A stretch of DNA of 64,000 nucleotides from UBA3006 sp036746695 (GTDB taxonomy: Bacteria > Actinomycetota > Acidimicrobiia > Acidimicrobiales > Ilumatobacteraceae), in the NCBI GenBank assembly GCA_036746695.1, contig DAIODP010000001.1, forward strand, positions 1,860,001 to 1,924,000. Reading direction: 5' to 3'. Shown piece by piece: positions 1 to 8,093 of the stretch. The first letter of the stretch is position 1. Every line of letters begins with the position of its first letter. The position numbers and the translations under genes were made by a program. Under the pieces are notes generated by a model, which saw nothing but the letters and a program-made list of their open reading frames with translations, was not told the DNA's origin and ran no database searches.

Positions 1-756
1 TGGAAGAACACCACGATGCAACAGTTGGTGTACAAGCGAACCCGCACTAAGCCGGAGATGGTAAAAACCAAATTGCTTGATGGTGTTCGCGCATATCTTG
101 GCCCCGATTTCGACGTAGACAAACATTTCACCCCTCGGTACAACCCTTGGGATCAGCGCTTGTGTCTGGTTCCCAACGGCGATCTATTTACGGCAATCAG
201 TTCTGGAAAAGCTTCAGTCGTCACTGACACCATCGAATCGTTTACTGAAACTGGTATCCAGTTGACTTCCGGACAACATCTTGAGGCCGACATCATCATC
301 ACCGCCACTGGGCTCGAGCTCGTCACGCTTGGAGAAATGGACTTTGTTGTCGATGGCAAGCCGGTTGACTTCGCCAAGACATGGTCGTACAAGGGCTTTG
401 CTTATTCGGGTATTCCCAACATGGCTTCGTCGTTTGGTTACATCAATGCATCATGGACGCTTCGATCAGACCTGACCAGCAGTTATGTGTGTCGGTTGTT
501 GAACCACATGAAAAAGACAAAAACAAATACGTGCACACCAACGCTCCGAGCCGAAGATGCATCCATGCCCGAGCGGCCGTGGATCGACGGTTTCTCTTCT
601 GGCTACATGCAGCGCGTGATGCATAAATTCCCCCGACAGGGCGACCGTGAACCATGGATCAACCCGCAGAATTACAAGCGCGACAAAAAGATGTTTAAAC
701 ATTCACCAGTCGACGATGGGGCAATGCTGTTCTCGCGCTCTTCAGTTCATGCGTAA
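1..756 (+). CDS. Flavin-containing monooxygenase, C-terminal part (5' end outside the window)
   Basis: The reading frame is open to the left edge, so only the last 251 residues are visible. The stretch IIITATGLE is the conserved ATG motif that in flavin-dependent (Baeyer-Villiger/FMO-type) monooxygenases follows the second nucleotide-binding domain, and the downstream text (SYKGFAYSGIPNMASSFGYI) fits the C-terminal region of that family. These enzymes use FAD and NADPH to insert oxygen into ketones or oxidise heteroatoms. The N-terminal GxGxxG FAD motif lies outside the window, so the exact subclass cannot be judged. The stop overlaps the start of apt by 8 nt, which suggests co-transcription. 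Family call is firm, substrate unknown. Confidence 0.85.
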   Translation, partial: WKNTTMQQLVYKRTRTKPEMVKTKLLDGVRAYLGPDFDVDKHFTPRYNPWDQRLCLVPNGDLFTAISSGKASVVTDTIESFTETGIQLTSGQHLEADIIITATGLELVTLGEMDFVVDGKPVDFAKTWSYKGFAYSGIPNMASSFGYINASWTLRSDLTSSYVCRLLNHMKKTKTNTCTPTLRAEDASMPERPWIDGFSSGYMQRVMHKFPRQGDREPWINPQNYKRDKKMFKHSPVDDGAMLFSRSSVHA

Positions 757-1270
757 CGAGCATTTACTGCGGCTCATCCGCACGATTCCGGATGTACCCC
801 AACCCGGAATTAAGTTTCGAGACATCACGCCGTTGTTGGCAAGCCCCGAGGGGTTTGCCGCGACGGTGCAGGGACTTGTTGCTGTGTCCGAAGATTTACG
901 CCCAACCAAAGTTGTTGGTGTAGAAGCCCGCGGTTTCATTCTTGCCGCACCAGTTGCTCAGCAATTAGGTGCAGGCTTTGTGCCTGTGCGCAAGGCGGGC
1001 AAACTTCCGTGGCAGGTTGTTGGCCAGTCGTATTCGCTTGAATACGGCACCGATCGTTTGGAGATGCATCAAGATGCTGTGGGCCAAGACGACAGGGTGC
1101 TCATCGTGGACGATGTATTGGCAACCGGTGGCACGGCTGCGGCAACCATTCGTTTGGTGGAGAGCTGCGGGGCAACAGTTGTGGGCTTGGTGTTCTTGAT
1201 TGAGCTAGAGGCGCTTAACGGACGTGCAGCTTTAGGGGGACACTCCGTGCAGTCGCTGCTGTCGTTGTAG
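749..1270 (+). CDS. apt: Adenine phosphoribosyltransferase
   Basis: A 173-residue protein of normal Apt length. It begins with the typical ...IPDVPQPGIKFRDITPLL segment and carries the PRPP-binding loop VLIVDDVLATGGTAAAT. Apt converts adenine and PRPP to AMP and pyrophosphate in cytoplasmic purine salvage. I chose the ATG at 749 because homology starts there; an in-frame ATG at 647 would add 34 residues that overlap the monooxygenase gene and look unlike Apt. The start overlaps the upstream stop by 8 nt. It ends directly against the convergent CstR-like gene with no visible terminator. Confidence 0.95.
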   Translation: MRNEHLLRLIRTIPDVPQPGIKFRDITPLLASPEGFAATVQGLVAVSEDLRPTKVVGVEARGFILAAPVAQQLGAGFVPVRKAGKLPWQVVGQSYSLEYGTDRLEMHQDAVGQDDRVLIVDDVLATGGTAAATIRLVESCGATVVGLVFLIELEALNGRAALGGHSVQSLLSL

Positions 1271-1540
1271 CTAAGCCAGTTTGAGAAACAGTTTCTCGAC
1301 CTCTTCGAGAGTGAAACCCTCTTTGCCGGCTTTCTTTGGGTCGGCTAGGCAACGCTGCATTCCAACCGAGAGAATCTTGAAGCCCACTTGGTCGAGTGCG
1401 GTGCTGGCTGCAGATACTTGTGCAATCACGTCGCGACACTCGCGACCATCGTTGATCATTTTCTGTACTGCTCGAACCTGACCCTCGATGCGGGCCAAGC
1501 GCCGAACTAGTGAATCATGTGTTTCGGTGTCTAAGTTCAT
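1271..1540 (-). CDS. CsoR/CstR-family repressor, probably persulfide-sensing
   Basis: An 89-residue all-helical DUF156 protein (HDSLVRRLARIEGQVRAV is the family hallmark). Cys35 and Cys64 match the two conserved thiols of the family, but the His that copper-sensing CsoR places between them (four residues before the second Cys) is Gly60 here. That cysteine-only pattern is typical of CstR, which senses persulfides. The gene is divergent from a CstB-like enzyme, which is the natural CstR target, and a 7+7 inverted repeat lies between them. A perfect TATAAT at 1547-1552 (minus) stands 6 nt before the ATG, so the mRNA is probably leaderless. Family certain; sulfur-sensing role inferred from residues plus context. 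Confidence 0.9.
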   Translation of the reverse strand: MNLDTETHDSLVRRLARIEGQVRAVQKMINDGRECRDVIAQVSAASTALDQVGFKILSVGMQRCLADPKKAGKEGFTLEEVEKLFLKLA

Positions 1541-1555
1541 ATGGGTATTATAGAC

Positions 1556-1571
1556 ATACCCCTTGGGGTAT
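1556..1571. promoter_or_regulatory. Putative CstR operator between the divergent regulator and CstB-like genes
   Basis: The sequence ATACCCC-TT-GGGGTAT is a perfect 7-bp inverted repeat with a 2-nt centre, the ATACCCC/GGGGTAT type of site bound by CsoR/CstR-family repressors. It lies between the -10 of the repressor gene (1547-1552, minus) and the -10-like GATACT of the CstB-like gene (1574-1579, plus), so one bound tetramer could block both promoters. Confidence 0.8.
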
Positions 1572-1587
1572 CTGATACTCTTTGGTC

Positions 1588-2955
1588 ATGATCTTCGAGC
1601 AGTTTTATCTGGAGTGCCTATCTCATGCGTCGTACCTGATTGGCGACACTTCTACAGGACGAGCCGTAGTAGTCGACCCTCAGCGAGATGTTCAGCAGTA
1701 TCTAGATTCGGCCAAAAGTCATGGACTCAAAATAGAGCTAGTCCTCGAGACGCATTTTCATGCCGACTTCCTATCAGGGCATTTGGAATTGGCCAAGGCG
1801 ACTGGTGCAACCATTGGCTACGGCGCAGTCGCCAAACCCCAGTTTGCCGCACGCGCGTTTGCCGACGGCGAGCGGTACGTACTTGGCGAAGTGGTCCTCG
1901 AGATTCGCCACACTCCTGGTCATACGCCCGAGTCTGTTTCCATCGTGGTGTTCGAGCACGAGAACGACAAAGTGCCCTATGGGGTGCTCACTGGCGACAC
2001 GATGTTTATCGGCGATGTTGGTCGGCCCGACTTGCTGGTATCGGTGGGCAAAACTTCCGACGAGCTGGGACGAATGCTGTTCAATTCGCTGAACAACAAA
2101 CTGCTTACGCTGCCAGATGTCACACGTGTTTACCCCGCGCACGGCGCAGGCTCTGCATGCGGCAAAAACCTCTCGACAGAAACGATGTCGACTATTGGTG
2201 AACAACGGAAGACAAATTATGCGCTGCAATTTACCGATATTGAGAAGTTCGTCGATGTAGTGACGGAAGGTCAGCCTCCAGCACCCGGGTATTTCATCTA
2301 CGACGCGCAGCGCAACAGTCAAGTTCGAGACGTACTTGACGAACATGCAGTACTCAAAAAGTTGACAATCTCCGAAGTGGTAGAACACGTTGATGCTGGG
2401 GCAGTGGTGCTCGACACGCGCGATCCCCAATTATTTGCCACGGGGCACATAGTTTCCTCAATCAACGTTGGTATGGACGGGCGCTACGCGGAGTACGCAG
2501 GGGCCGTCGTTTCACCGGGAACGAACATTGTTATTGCTACCGATGAGGGGCACGAGCGCGAAGCACGAATCCGGCTTGCACGCATTGGGTACGACAACGT
2601 TGTTGGCTGGTTTTCGGTTGACGAATTGGCTACATCACCCGAATACAGCGAAAAGAGTTCGCGACTGACAGCCGACGAGTTCTCGCAGCGCGCAAGTACA
2701 TTGTCCGGGCTGCAGGTGGTGGATGTTCGTAATGAAAGTGAATTCAAGCTCGGGTCTGTTCAGGGAGCGACAAACATCCCCGTGGTGCAATTGCCAAACC
2801 GAATTTCCGAACTAAACCCAGATTTGCCAACAGTGGTGTATTGCGCGGGCGGTTACAGGTCTTCTATTGCCTCAAGCTTGTTGAAGCGGGCCGGCTTTGC
2901 CGACGTGAGCGACGTGCTTGGCGGCTTCGAATCTATTCGGCTGGTACGCCAGTAA
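1588..2955 (+). CDS. CstB-like persulfide dioxygenase (MBL fold) fused to two rhodanese domains
   Basis: A 455-residue fusion. Residues 1-240 are a metallo-beta-lactamase fold of the ETHE1/persulfide dioxygenase type: THFHADFLSGH (His56, His58, Asp60), HTPGHTPES (His112), LTGDTMFIGDVGRPDL (Asp137) and VYPAHGAG. Two rhodanese modules follow. The first (about 265-350) lacks the catalytic Cys (ATDEGHERE at the active loop) and the second has YCAGGYRS with Cys near 419. This MBL / pseudo-rhodanese / rhodanese order is that of CstB, which oxidises low-molecular-weight persulfides and releases thiosulfate. I prefer the ATG at 1588, 8 nt behind GATACT; an in-frame TTG at 1582 is possible. It sits divergent from the CstR-like repressor, so expression is probably derepressed by sulfide stress. 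Confidence 0.9.
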   Translation: MIFEQFYLECLSHASYLIGDTSTGRAVVVDPQRDVQQYLDSAKSHGLKIELVLETHFHADFLSGHLELAKATGATIGYGAVAKPQFAARAFADGERYVLGEVVLEIRHTPGHTPESVSIVVFEHENDKVPYGVLTGDTMFIGDVGRPDLLVSVGKTSDELGRMLFNSLNNKLLTLPDVTRVYPAHGAGSACGKNLSTETMSTIGEQRKTNYALQFTDIEKFVDVVTEGQPPAPGYFIYDAQRNSQVRDVLDEHAVLKKLTISEVVEHVDAGAVVLDTRDPQLFATGHIVSSINVGMDGRYAEYAGAVVSPGTNIVIATDEGHEREARIRLARIGYDNVVGWFSVDELATSPEYSEKSSRLTADEFSQRASTLSGLQVVDVRNESEFKLGSVQGATNIPVVQLPNRISELNPDLPTVVYCAGGYRSSIASSLLKRAGFADVSDVLGGFESIRLVRQ

Positions 2956-2956
2956 G

Positions 2957-4162
2957 TCAGTCAGTTTCGTCTTCATCCGCATCTTGCAGTTCGATTTCAT
3001 CGTCGGCAAGTTCGCTTGCGGGTAGCTCGGGTACGTTCTGCTGCTTGCGTAAGTCGTCGATCTTTTTGACTTCGCCGGCAAGTTTTTTGTAGCGAGCACC
3101 AACGGTAAGAACGTCAAGTTCGCCTTGCATCTTGTCGAATGATTTCTTCACCTGATCGAGTGACTTGACGTACTTCTCCCACTGCACCTTGAACTTGTTC
3201 ATCAGTTGCATCATGTGCGATGCAGCTTGTTCGGTATGGAAACTTTCGGTTGCTTGCCGGATGACTACAAGAAAGGCATACAGGTTGAGTGGCGAGCACA
3301 GCACTACCTTTTGTGCCAGCGCCCAGTCGATGAGGTTTGGGTCGGCCTCATGAATGAAGCCGGTGATGCTTTCGTTTGGCACAAACAGCAGCACATAGTC
3401 GAGTGAGTGCTCGGTGGTGACAACCGCGTAGTCGCGTTTTTGTAGCTCGGTAACGCGGGCGCGCACGGCGGTGATGAAGTCTTTTTTGAGTGAGTCGCGG
3501 GATGTTTGGTCGACAGCGGCAACAAACGCCGTGTAGGAATCCATGGGGAACTTGACATCCATGTACAACACGCGGTCGGGTGGCATCATGAAGGTGTAGT
3601 CGGGGCGGCCGCCACCTTCGATGGTGTTTTGCTTCTTGTAGTTTGCGCCTTCGATGAAACCTGCGGCGCGCAACATGTCTTCGGCCATTCGCTCGCCCCA
3701 CTGACCGCGGGCTTGCGAACTAGACAGCACGTTGTTGAGGTCGGATGTGCGCTTGACTAAATCGTTAACGGCCCGGTCGACGTTGCCAAACTTTTCGGCG
3801 TTCTGGTCGTGTAGGCGTTTGATTTCGACGTCCATCTGCTGCATGCGCTGGCTGAGGCTTTCTTGCACGCTGCGCAACGAGGTGTCGATGTCCTTGGCGC
3901 TTTTGCCCAGCCGTTCGCTTGATGCCTCGGCAACACGGTCGGCGGCCAGTTTGATGGACTCTTCGCGATCGCGACGTGACTGTTCGTTTAAGGCCGACAG
4001 CGCTTCGTTGAGTGCGGACTGCACAACACCTTGCACGGAGGAGGCGAGGTCGGTAGAGGATGTGGGTGCAGAATCTTGCTGCACGGTTTTGTTACGTAAT
4101 GCGAGAAAAAGAATTGCAGCGCCAATGGCGAGGCCAAGGGCCAGGGGGAGAAGGAAGTCCAT
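2957..4162 (-). CDS. rmuC: RmuC-family DNA recombination protein
   Basis: A 401-residue protein with an N-terminal membrane anchor (about residues 3-20), a long heptad-rich coiled coil (about 40-140), then the RmuC nuclease-like domain with YTFMMPPDRVLYMDVKFP and VVLCSPLNLYAFLVVIRQA. RmuC proteins limit inversion at short inverted repeats; the domain is related to PD-(D/E)XK nucleases. The C-terminal tail is very acidic. The ATG is preceded by TACCAT at 4169-4174 (minus) with a 6-nt gap, so a leaderless transcript is likely. The stop lies 1 bp from that of the convergent CstB-like gene. Confidence 0.92.
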   Translation of the reverse strand: MDFLLPLALGLAIGAAILFLALRNKTVQQDSAPTSSTDLASSVQGVVQSALNEALSALNEQSRRDREESIKLAADRVAEASSERLGKSAKDIDTSLRSVQESLSQRMQQMDVEIKRLHDQNAEKFGNVDRAVNDLVKRTSDLNNVLSSSQARGQWGERMAEDMLRAAGFIEGANYKKQNTIEGGGRPDYTFMMPPDRVLYMDVKFPMDSYTAFVAAVDQTSRDSLKKDFITAVRARVTELQKRDYAVVTTEHSLDYVLLFVPNESITGFIHEADPNLIDWALAQKVVLCSPLNLYAFLVVIRQATESFHTEQAASHMMQLMNKFKVQWEKYVKSLDQVKKSFDKMQGELDVLTVGARYKKLAGEVKKIDDLRKQQNVPELPASELADDEIELQDADEDETD

Positions 4163-4201
4163 TAACTGATGGTACCGAAGGGCTGTACTGCGGTATCGCG
4201 G

Positions 4202-5191
4202 CTAGTCGCGAGGGTGGTGACAGGCCACGAACTGGCCTTGCGCAACTTCACGCAACTGCGGCTCTTCAGACGCGCACAAGTCGGTGGCGGCTGGGCAGCG
4301 AGTGCGAAAGCGACAACCCGATGGGGGGTTGGTTGGCGATGGAGGTTCGCCTTGCAAGATGGCGCGACGGTTCTTGATCGTTGGGTCTGGAATAGGCACA
4401 GAGCTAACGAGAGCATGCGTGTAATGGTGGCGAGGCTTTTCGCTCAGCTCGTCGGGCGTGGATACCTCACACACCTTGCCCAAGTACATCACCACGATGC
4501 GGTCGCTAATTGCGCGCACCACGGAAAGGTCGTGGGAGATAAACAAGAGTGAAAGGCCGTAGCGCTCTTTCATTTCCTGCAAGATGTTCAGAATTTGCGC
4601 TTGGATGCTGACGTCCAACGACGAAACAGGCTCGTCGCACACCAGCAGCTTCGGTTCAATTGCCAATGCTCGCGCAATGCTGATGCGTTGGCATTGACCA
4701 CCAGAGAACTCGGTTGGTTTGCGGTCGCCAACCACTTCTGGGTCGAGGCCGACGGAGCGAAGCAAGTCGTTTACTTTGTTCTTGCGCTCTTCTGGCGTGC
4801 CACGACCCCAAACTTTCAGTGGCTGCTCGACGAGAGCGCTCACTTTCATGTGTGGGTCGAGCGAGCTGATCGAGTCTTGGAAGATCATCTGCGCTTGTGG
4901 GCGAACTTTGCGAAGTTCTTCGCCTTTCAGCTTGGTGATGTCGCTTCCATTGAGAAGCACACTGCCGGAAGCCGTCTCGATGAGCTGCAGGATGCCCTTG
5001 GCCAACGTGGACTTGCCACAGCCAGATTCGCCCACAACAGACAAAGTCTCGCCTGGGATGATGTCGAGGCTTACACCGGAAACTGCCTGAACTTTTTCGC
5101 CACCTTGCGACTTGTACTCGACAACCAGGTCGTCAACGCGAAGGATCGCGGTGCCCTCTGCGCGCATGTGTGCTTTGCCGGTGCCAGCCAT
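4202..5191 (-). CDS. Dipeptide/oligopeptide ABC transporter ATPase, DppF/OppF type
   Basis: A 329-residue ABC ATPase: Walker A GESGCGKST (about 54-62), signature FSGGQCQRISIARALA, Walker B LLVCDEPVSSLD, and the C-terminal oligopeptide extension with four cysteines (CRFRTRCPAATDLC and VACHH). It is the last gene of the first peptide transporter operon, starting 2 nt after the preceding ATPase gene. It would pair with the OppD-type ATPase on the cytoplasmic face of the permease to power uptake of short peptides. The four-Cys tail is shared by all ATPase domains of this family in the window; a [4Fe-4S] site there is known for some DppD proteins and is only inferred here. Confidence 0.93.
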   Translation of the reverse strand: MAGTGKAHMRAEGTAILRVDDLVVEYKSQGGEKVQAVSGVSLDIIPGETLSVVGESGCGKSTLAKGILQLIETASGSVLLNGSDITKLKGEELRKVRPQAQMIFQDSISSLDPHMKVSALVEQPLKVWGRGTPEERKNKVNDLLRSVGLDPEVVGDRKPTEFSGGQCQRISIARALAIEPKLLVCDEPVSSLDVSIQAQILNILQEMKERYGLSLLFISHDLSVVRAISDRIVVMYLGKVCEVSTPDELSEKPRHHYTHALVSSVPIPDPTIKNRRAILQGEPPSPTNPPSGCRFRTRCPAATDLCASEEPQLREVAQGQFVACHHPRD

Positions 5192-5193
5192 GA

Positions 5194-6168
5194 TTACTTG
5201 CCTCCAAGCGGGAAGAAGCAGCGGTACATATGCCCGTTACCCGCATCGGTCAATTCTGGGTGCTCAGTTCGGCACTTGTCGGTTGCATAACGGCAACGTG
5301 GCGCAAAGCCGCAGCCTGTGCGCTCCGCAATTGGGTCTGGGGGGCTGCCCAGGATTGTTGGAAGGCGGTCGCCGCGCTTTCTGTCAAGTCGCGGAATCGA
5401 TTCCATCAGCGCCTCGGTGTACGGCATCTTGGTTTTAGCAAACAAGTCGGGGGTCGAAGCCATCTCAACAATTTCACCGCCGTACATCACGGCGATCTTG
5501 TCGGTGTGGCCGGCCACTACACCAAGGTCGTGGGTAACAATAACCATGGCCATACCCAGACGCTCACGCAGTTCGCTCAGCAGTTCCAGTACCTGTGCCT
5601 GCACGGTTACGTCGAGAGCGGTGGTTGGTTCGTCTGCAAACAGCAGCTCTGGATCGCAAGCAATTGCCATTGCGATCATCACTCGTTGGCGCATACCGCC
5701 GGAAAGTTGGTGCGGGTACTTCTGTATTGCCTTTTCAGGTTCCGGCATTTTTACGAGAGCAAGTAGTTCTAGCGTGCGCTTTGCTGCCTCGTCCTTGCTC
5801 ATGTTCATGCGCTTGACAAGAGACTCGGCAAACTGCGAGCCAACTTTGCGCACCGGGTTGAGAGCCGTCATTGGATCTTGGAAGATCATTGCAATCCTGA
5901 GGCCCCAAAAGTTACGGATCTCTTCGTTGGACAGCGTGAGCAGCTCTTCGCCTTCGATCTTCACGCTGCCAGTGCGATGCACTTTTCTGCCTCGCAGCAA
6001 ACCCATAGCGGCTCGCGACATGACAGTTTTCCCCGAACCAGATTCACCCACGATGCCGACGCTTTCTCCCTTGCGGATAGAAAGCGAAACTCCACGAACG
6101 GCGTGCAACGGGCCACGCTTCGTGTCGAACGTAACTTCCAGATTGTCGATGTCAAAAAGTTCGCTCAT
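5194..6168 (-). CDS. Dipeptide/oligopeptide ABC transporter ATPase, DppD/OppD type
   Basis: A 324-residue ABC ATPase with Walker A GESGSGKT (41-48), signature LSGGMRQRVMIAMAIA, Walker B LLFADEPTTALD, switch His (VTHDLGVVAGH) and the oligo_HPY tail with four cysteines (CGFAPRCRYATDKC, YRC). It overlaps the upstream permease gene by 4 nt (ATGA), implying translational coupling. It is the partner of the DppF-type ATPase encoded just downstream. The substrate is most probably peptides, although family-5 systems also carry nickel, opines or sugars, so the cargo is not certain. Confidence 0.93.
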   Translation of the reverse strand: MSELFDIDNLEVTFDTKRGPLHAVRGVSLSIRKGESVGIVGESGSGKTVMSRAAMGLLRGRKVHRTGSVKIEGEELLTLSNEEIRNFWGLRIAMIFQDPMTALNPVRKVGSQFAESLVKRMNMSKDEAAKRTLELLALVKMPEPEKAIQKYPHQLSGGMRQRVMIAMAIACDPELLFADEPTTALDVTVQAQVLELLSELRERLGMAMVIVTHDLGVVAGHTDKIAVMYGGEIVEMASTPDLFAKTKMPYTEALMESIPRLDRKRGDRLPTILGSPPDPIAERTGCGFAPRCRYATDKCRTEHPELTDAGNGHMYRCFFPLGGK

Positions 6169-7019
6169 ATTCGCGACTCTCTTCCATCAATCTTGGAGCG
6201 GTAGTAGTCACCGAAATAATTCAGCGCCATCACGGTGAGCGCAATTGCTGTCGCAGGTAACAGGGTTGTGTGGGGGATCATTGAAATGTCGCCACGGTTT
6301 TTGGCCAAGATGCTGCCCCAACTTTCGCCGGGGTTTGTACCCACGCCCAAGATGGCAAGACCGCCCTCAACAACAATGACAACGCCGGACGCCAAGAATG
6401 CAACAGACATCATTTGTGGAACCACGTTCGGCACGATGTGGTTCCACAAAATCGCACGCTTCTTCATGCCGAGTGATTCGGCAACAAGCACGAAATCGCG
6501 TCCAGTCCACGACAGCGCAGACGAACGCGCAAGCCGGCCAAGCACTGGGATGATGACGAAGGTGAGTGACAACACCAGCACCAGCACTCGGGGCATGCCT
6601 GCGCCAGGGTTGAAAGGGTCGGGGCTGGCAAACACGGCAACCATGGCTAACACCAAGATCAACGTGGGGATGGACAGCGTCACGTTGAAGTACATGGTGA
6701 TGATCGAGTCGATCCAGCCACGACGATATGCGGCGATAATGCCTAGCGCCCCACCAATGAGCGAAGCGGCCAGTACCGAAGCAAACGAGATGACTAAGGA
6801 CATCCGCGTTCCGTGGACGAGCTGAGAAAGAATGTCGGATCCATCAAAGTCGGTGCCGAATAGATGGCCCTTGGAGAACATGCCAACGCCCGAGGCGTCG
6901 TAGTCGTAGGCATCCCAGTCGGGAAGGGGCAACAGGCCACCAAAAATAGAAATGAGCAGGCACAAATACAACCAGCCAGAAGACAACTTAAACCCAATGG
7001 GTTTCTTGCTACGCGCCAC
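6165..7019 (-). CDS. Peptide ABC transporter permease, DppC/OppC type
   Basis: A 284-residue inner-membrane permease with about six transmembrane segments. The N-terminal segment is followed by the OppC-type region (HLFGTDFDGSDILSQLVHG) and the binding-protein-dependent transport signature around the EAA loop (RDFVLVAESLGMKKRAILWNHIVPNVVPQ). It forms the translocation channel together with the DppB-type permease encoded upstream, with which it overlaps by 11 nt. Its 3' end overlaps the DppD-type gene by 4 nt. Confidence 0.92.
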   Translation of the reverse strand: MARSKKPIGFKLSSGWLYLCLLISIFGGLLPLPDWDAYDYDASGVGMFSKGHLFGTDFDGSDILSQLVHGTRMSLVISFASVLAASLIGGALGIIAAYRRGWIDSIITMYFNVTLSIPTLILVLAMVAVFASPDPFNPGAGMPRVLVLVLSLTFVIIPVLGRLARSSALSWTGRDFVLVAESLGMKKRAILWNHIVPNVVPQMMSVAFLASGVVIVVEGGLAILGVGTNPGESWGSILAKNRGDISMIPHTTLLPATAIALTVMALNYFGDYYRSKIDGRESRI

Positions 7020-7995
7020 GGTGGCTCCTTACACGTGGATCAATCACACCGTATAGGGCATCAACAACGAGATTGAATAAGACGTAGGCAATAGCAACCA
7101 GCGCAATGAGCGACTGGATAGCGAGGTACTGACGCAGTGCAATAGACGTTGCCAAAAGCATGCCGAAGCCGTCGAGGGCGAAGACAGCTTCAACAACAAC
7201 TGCGCCACCGATCAGCGACGCCATGGTGAGTGCGGCAGAGGTGAGCAGGGTGAGCGCCGAAGGCCTAAACACGTGTCGCCACAGGATCCACTTGTTGGAG
7301 AGGCCCTTCGATGACGCCATCGTCACAAAGTCTTCTTTAAGTGTTGCAATGGTATCAACGCGAAGTAGGCGGGTGAATGTTGCGATGGTGCCTAACGACA
7401 AACTTAAGACGGGAAGCAGCATCGCTTTGAAGTGTTCAGAAACACCGTCGGCTATTGGCACATAGCCCAGCGGGTTGACTAAATCCAGTTTGACACCTAC
7501 GAGAAATGCCAAGCCAAGGCCGATGGCGAAGTTTGGAATTGATGCAAGACCAAAGAGGAAGTTGCTGACGTTGCGGTCGGTGCGGGTGTCGGAGCGGTAG
7601 GCCAGCAGAATACCAAGAGGTATGGAGACGGCGAGCGAAAAACCAACCGTGTACAACATGAGCAGGAGCGTGCGCGGCAACGTGTTTGCAATCATTGCCG
7701 AAACCTGTGTTCCGCCCTCTGCATCGGTGAGGTAGTACTTGCCGAAGTCGCCCTGAACGAAGTTGCCCAACCAAGAAAAGTAGTAACTGAATACGTTTTT
7801 ATCCAGACCAAGTTCGGCTCGTAATGCGGCAATTTCTTCCGGGGTTCCGAACGGAAGTAGCAACTGTGCAGGATCGCCCGGAAGCAAGCGAACAATGATG
7901 GTGATGCCGAAGGTCACTAAAAACAGGACGACAATGACCTTGAAAAGATTTGTGGCAAGTCCCCGCGCTCGTGTCACAACCCAAGTTTGCCTCAT
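7009..7995 (-). CDS. Peptide ABC transporter permease, DppB/OppB type
   Basis: A 328-residue permease from the ATG at 7995. It has the OppB layout: a first TM segment, LLPGDPAQLLLPFGTPEEIA (the periplasmic LxPGDPA motif of DppB proteins), then five more TM segments with the EAA loop near DFVTMASSKGLSNKWILWRH. A longer frame from 8025 would begin inside the stem of the terminator at 8027-8056, which makes 7995 the better start. It is the first permease gene after the binding-protein gene and the intervening terminator, so it is probably expressed at a lower level than the binding protein. Confidence 0.9.
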   Translation of the reverse strand: MRQTWVVTRARGLATNLFKVIVVLFLVTFGITIIVRLLPGDPAQLLLPFGTPEEIAALRAELGLDKNVFSYYFSWLGNFVQGDFGKYYLTDAEGGTQVSAMIANTLPRTLLLMLYTVGFSLAVSIPLGILLAYRSDTRTDRNVSNFLFGLASIPNFAIGLGLAFLVGVKLDLVNPLGYVPIADGVSEHFKAMLLPVLSLSLGTIATFTRLLRVDTIATLKEDFVTMASSKGLSNKWILWRHVFRPSALTLLTSAALTMASLIGGAVVVEAVFALDGFGMLLATSIALRQYLAIQSLIALVAIAYVLFNLVVDALYGVIDPRVRSHRGA

Positions 7996-8026
7996 AAATG
8001 GGAAAGAAACCAAATCTAGAAACACA

Positions 8027-8056
8027 AAAGCGCGGTGGTCGAAACCACCGCGCTTT
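8027..8056 (-). terminator. UUCG-loop hairpin behind the first peptide-binding-protein gene
   Basis: A perfect 13-bp stem (8027-8039 with 8044-8056) closes a 4-nt loop that reads UUCG in the minus-strand RNA, followed by a moderately U-rich stretch. It lies between the substrate-binding-protein gene (stop at 8094) and the permease gene, and so can act as a partial terminator or 3' stabiliser that gives more binding protein than transporter. Confidence 0.85.
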
Positions 8057-8093
8057 CGCGTTTACTGCTGTTGTCCTTACGGACAGGCGTTAC

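Noticed and set aside
1271..1540. Copper-sensing CsoR or formaldehyde-sensing FrmR identity for the DUF156 repressor
   Set aside because: The His ligand between the two cysteines is replaced by Gly, and the neighbour is a persulfide dioxygenase, not a copper ATPase or formaldehyde dehydrogenase.
1774..2430. 218-codon open frame on the minus strand inside the CstB-like gene
   Set aside because: Antisense shadow: no family resemblance, and the plus strand encodes a complete, motif-rich enzyme.
4595..5290. 231-codon plus-strand frame antisense to the DppF-type ATPase
   Set aside because: Composition is a mirror of the ABC ATPase; no motif of its own.
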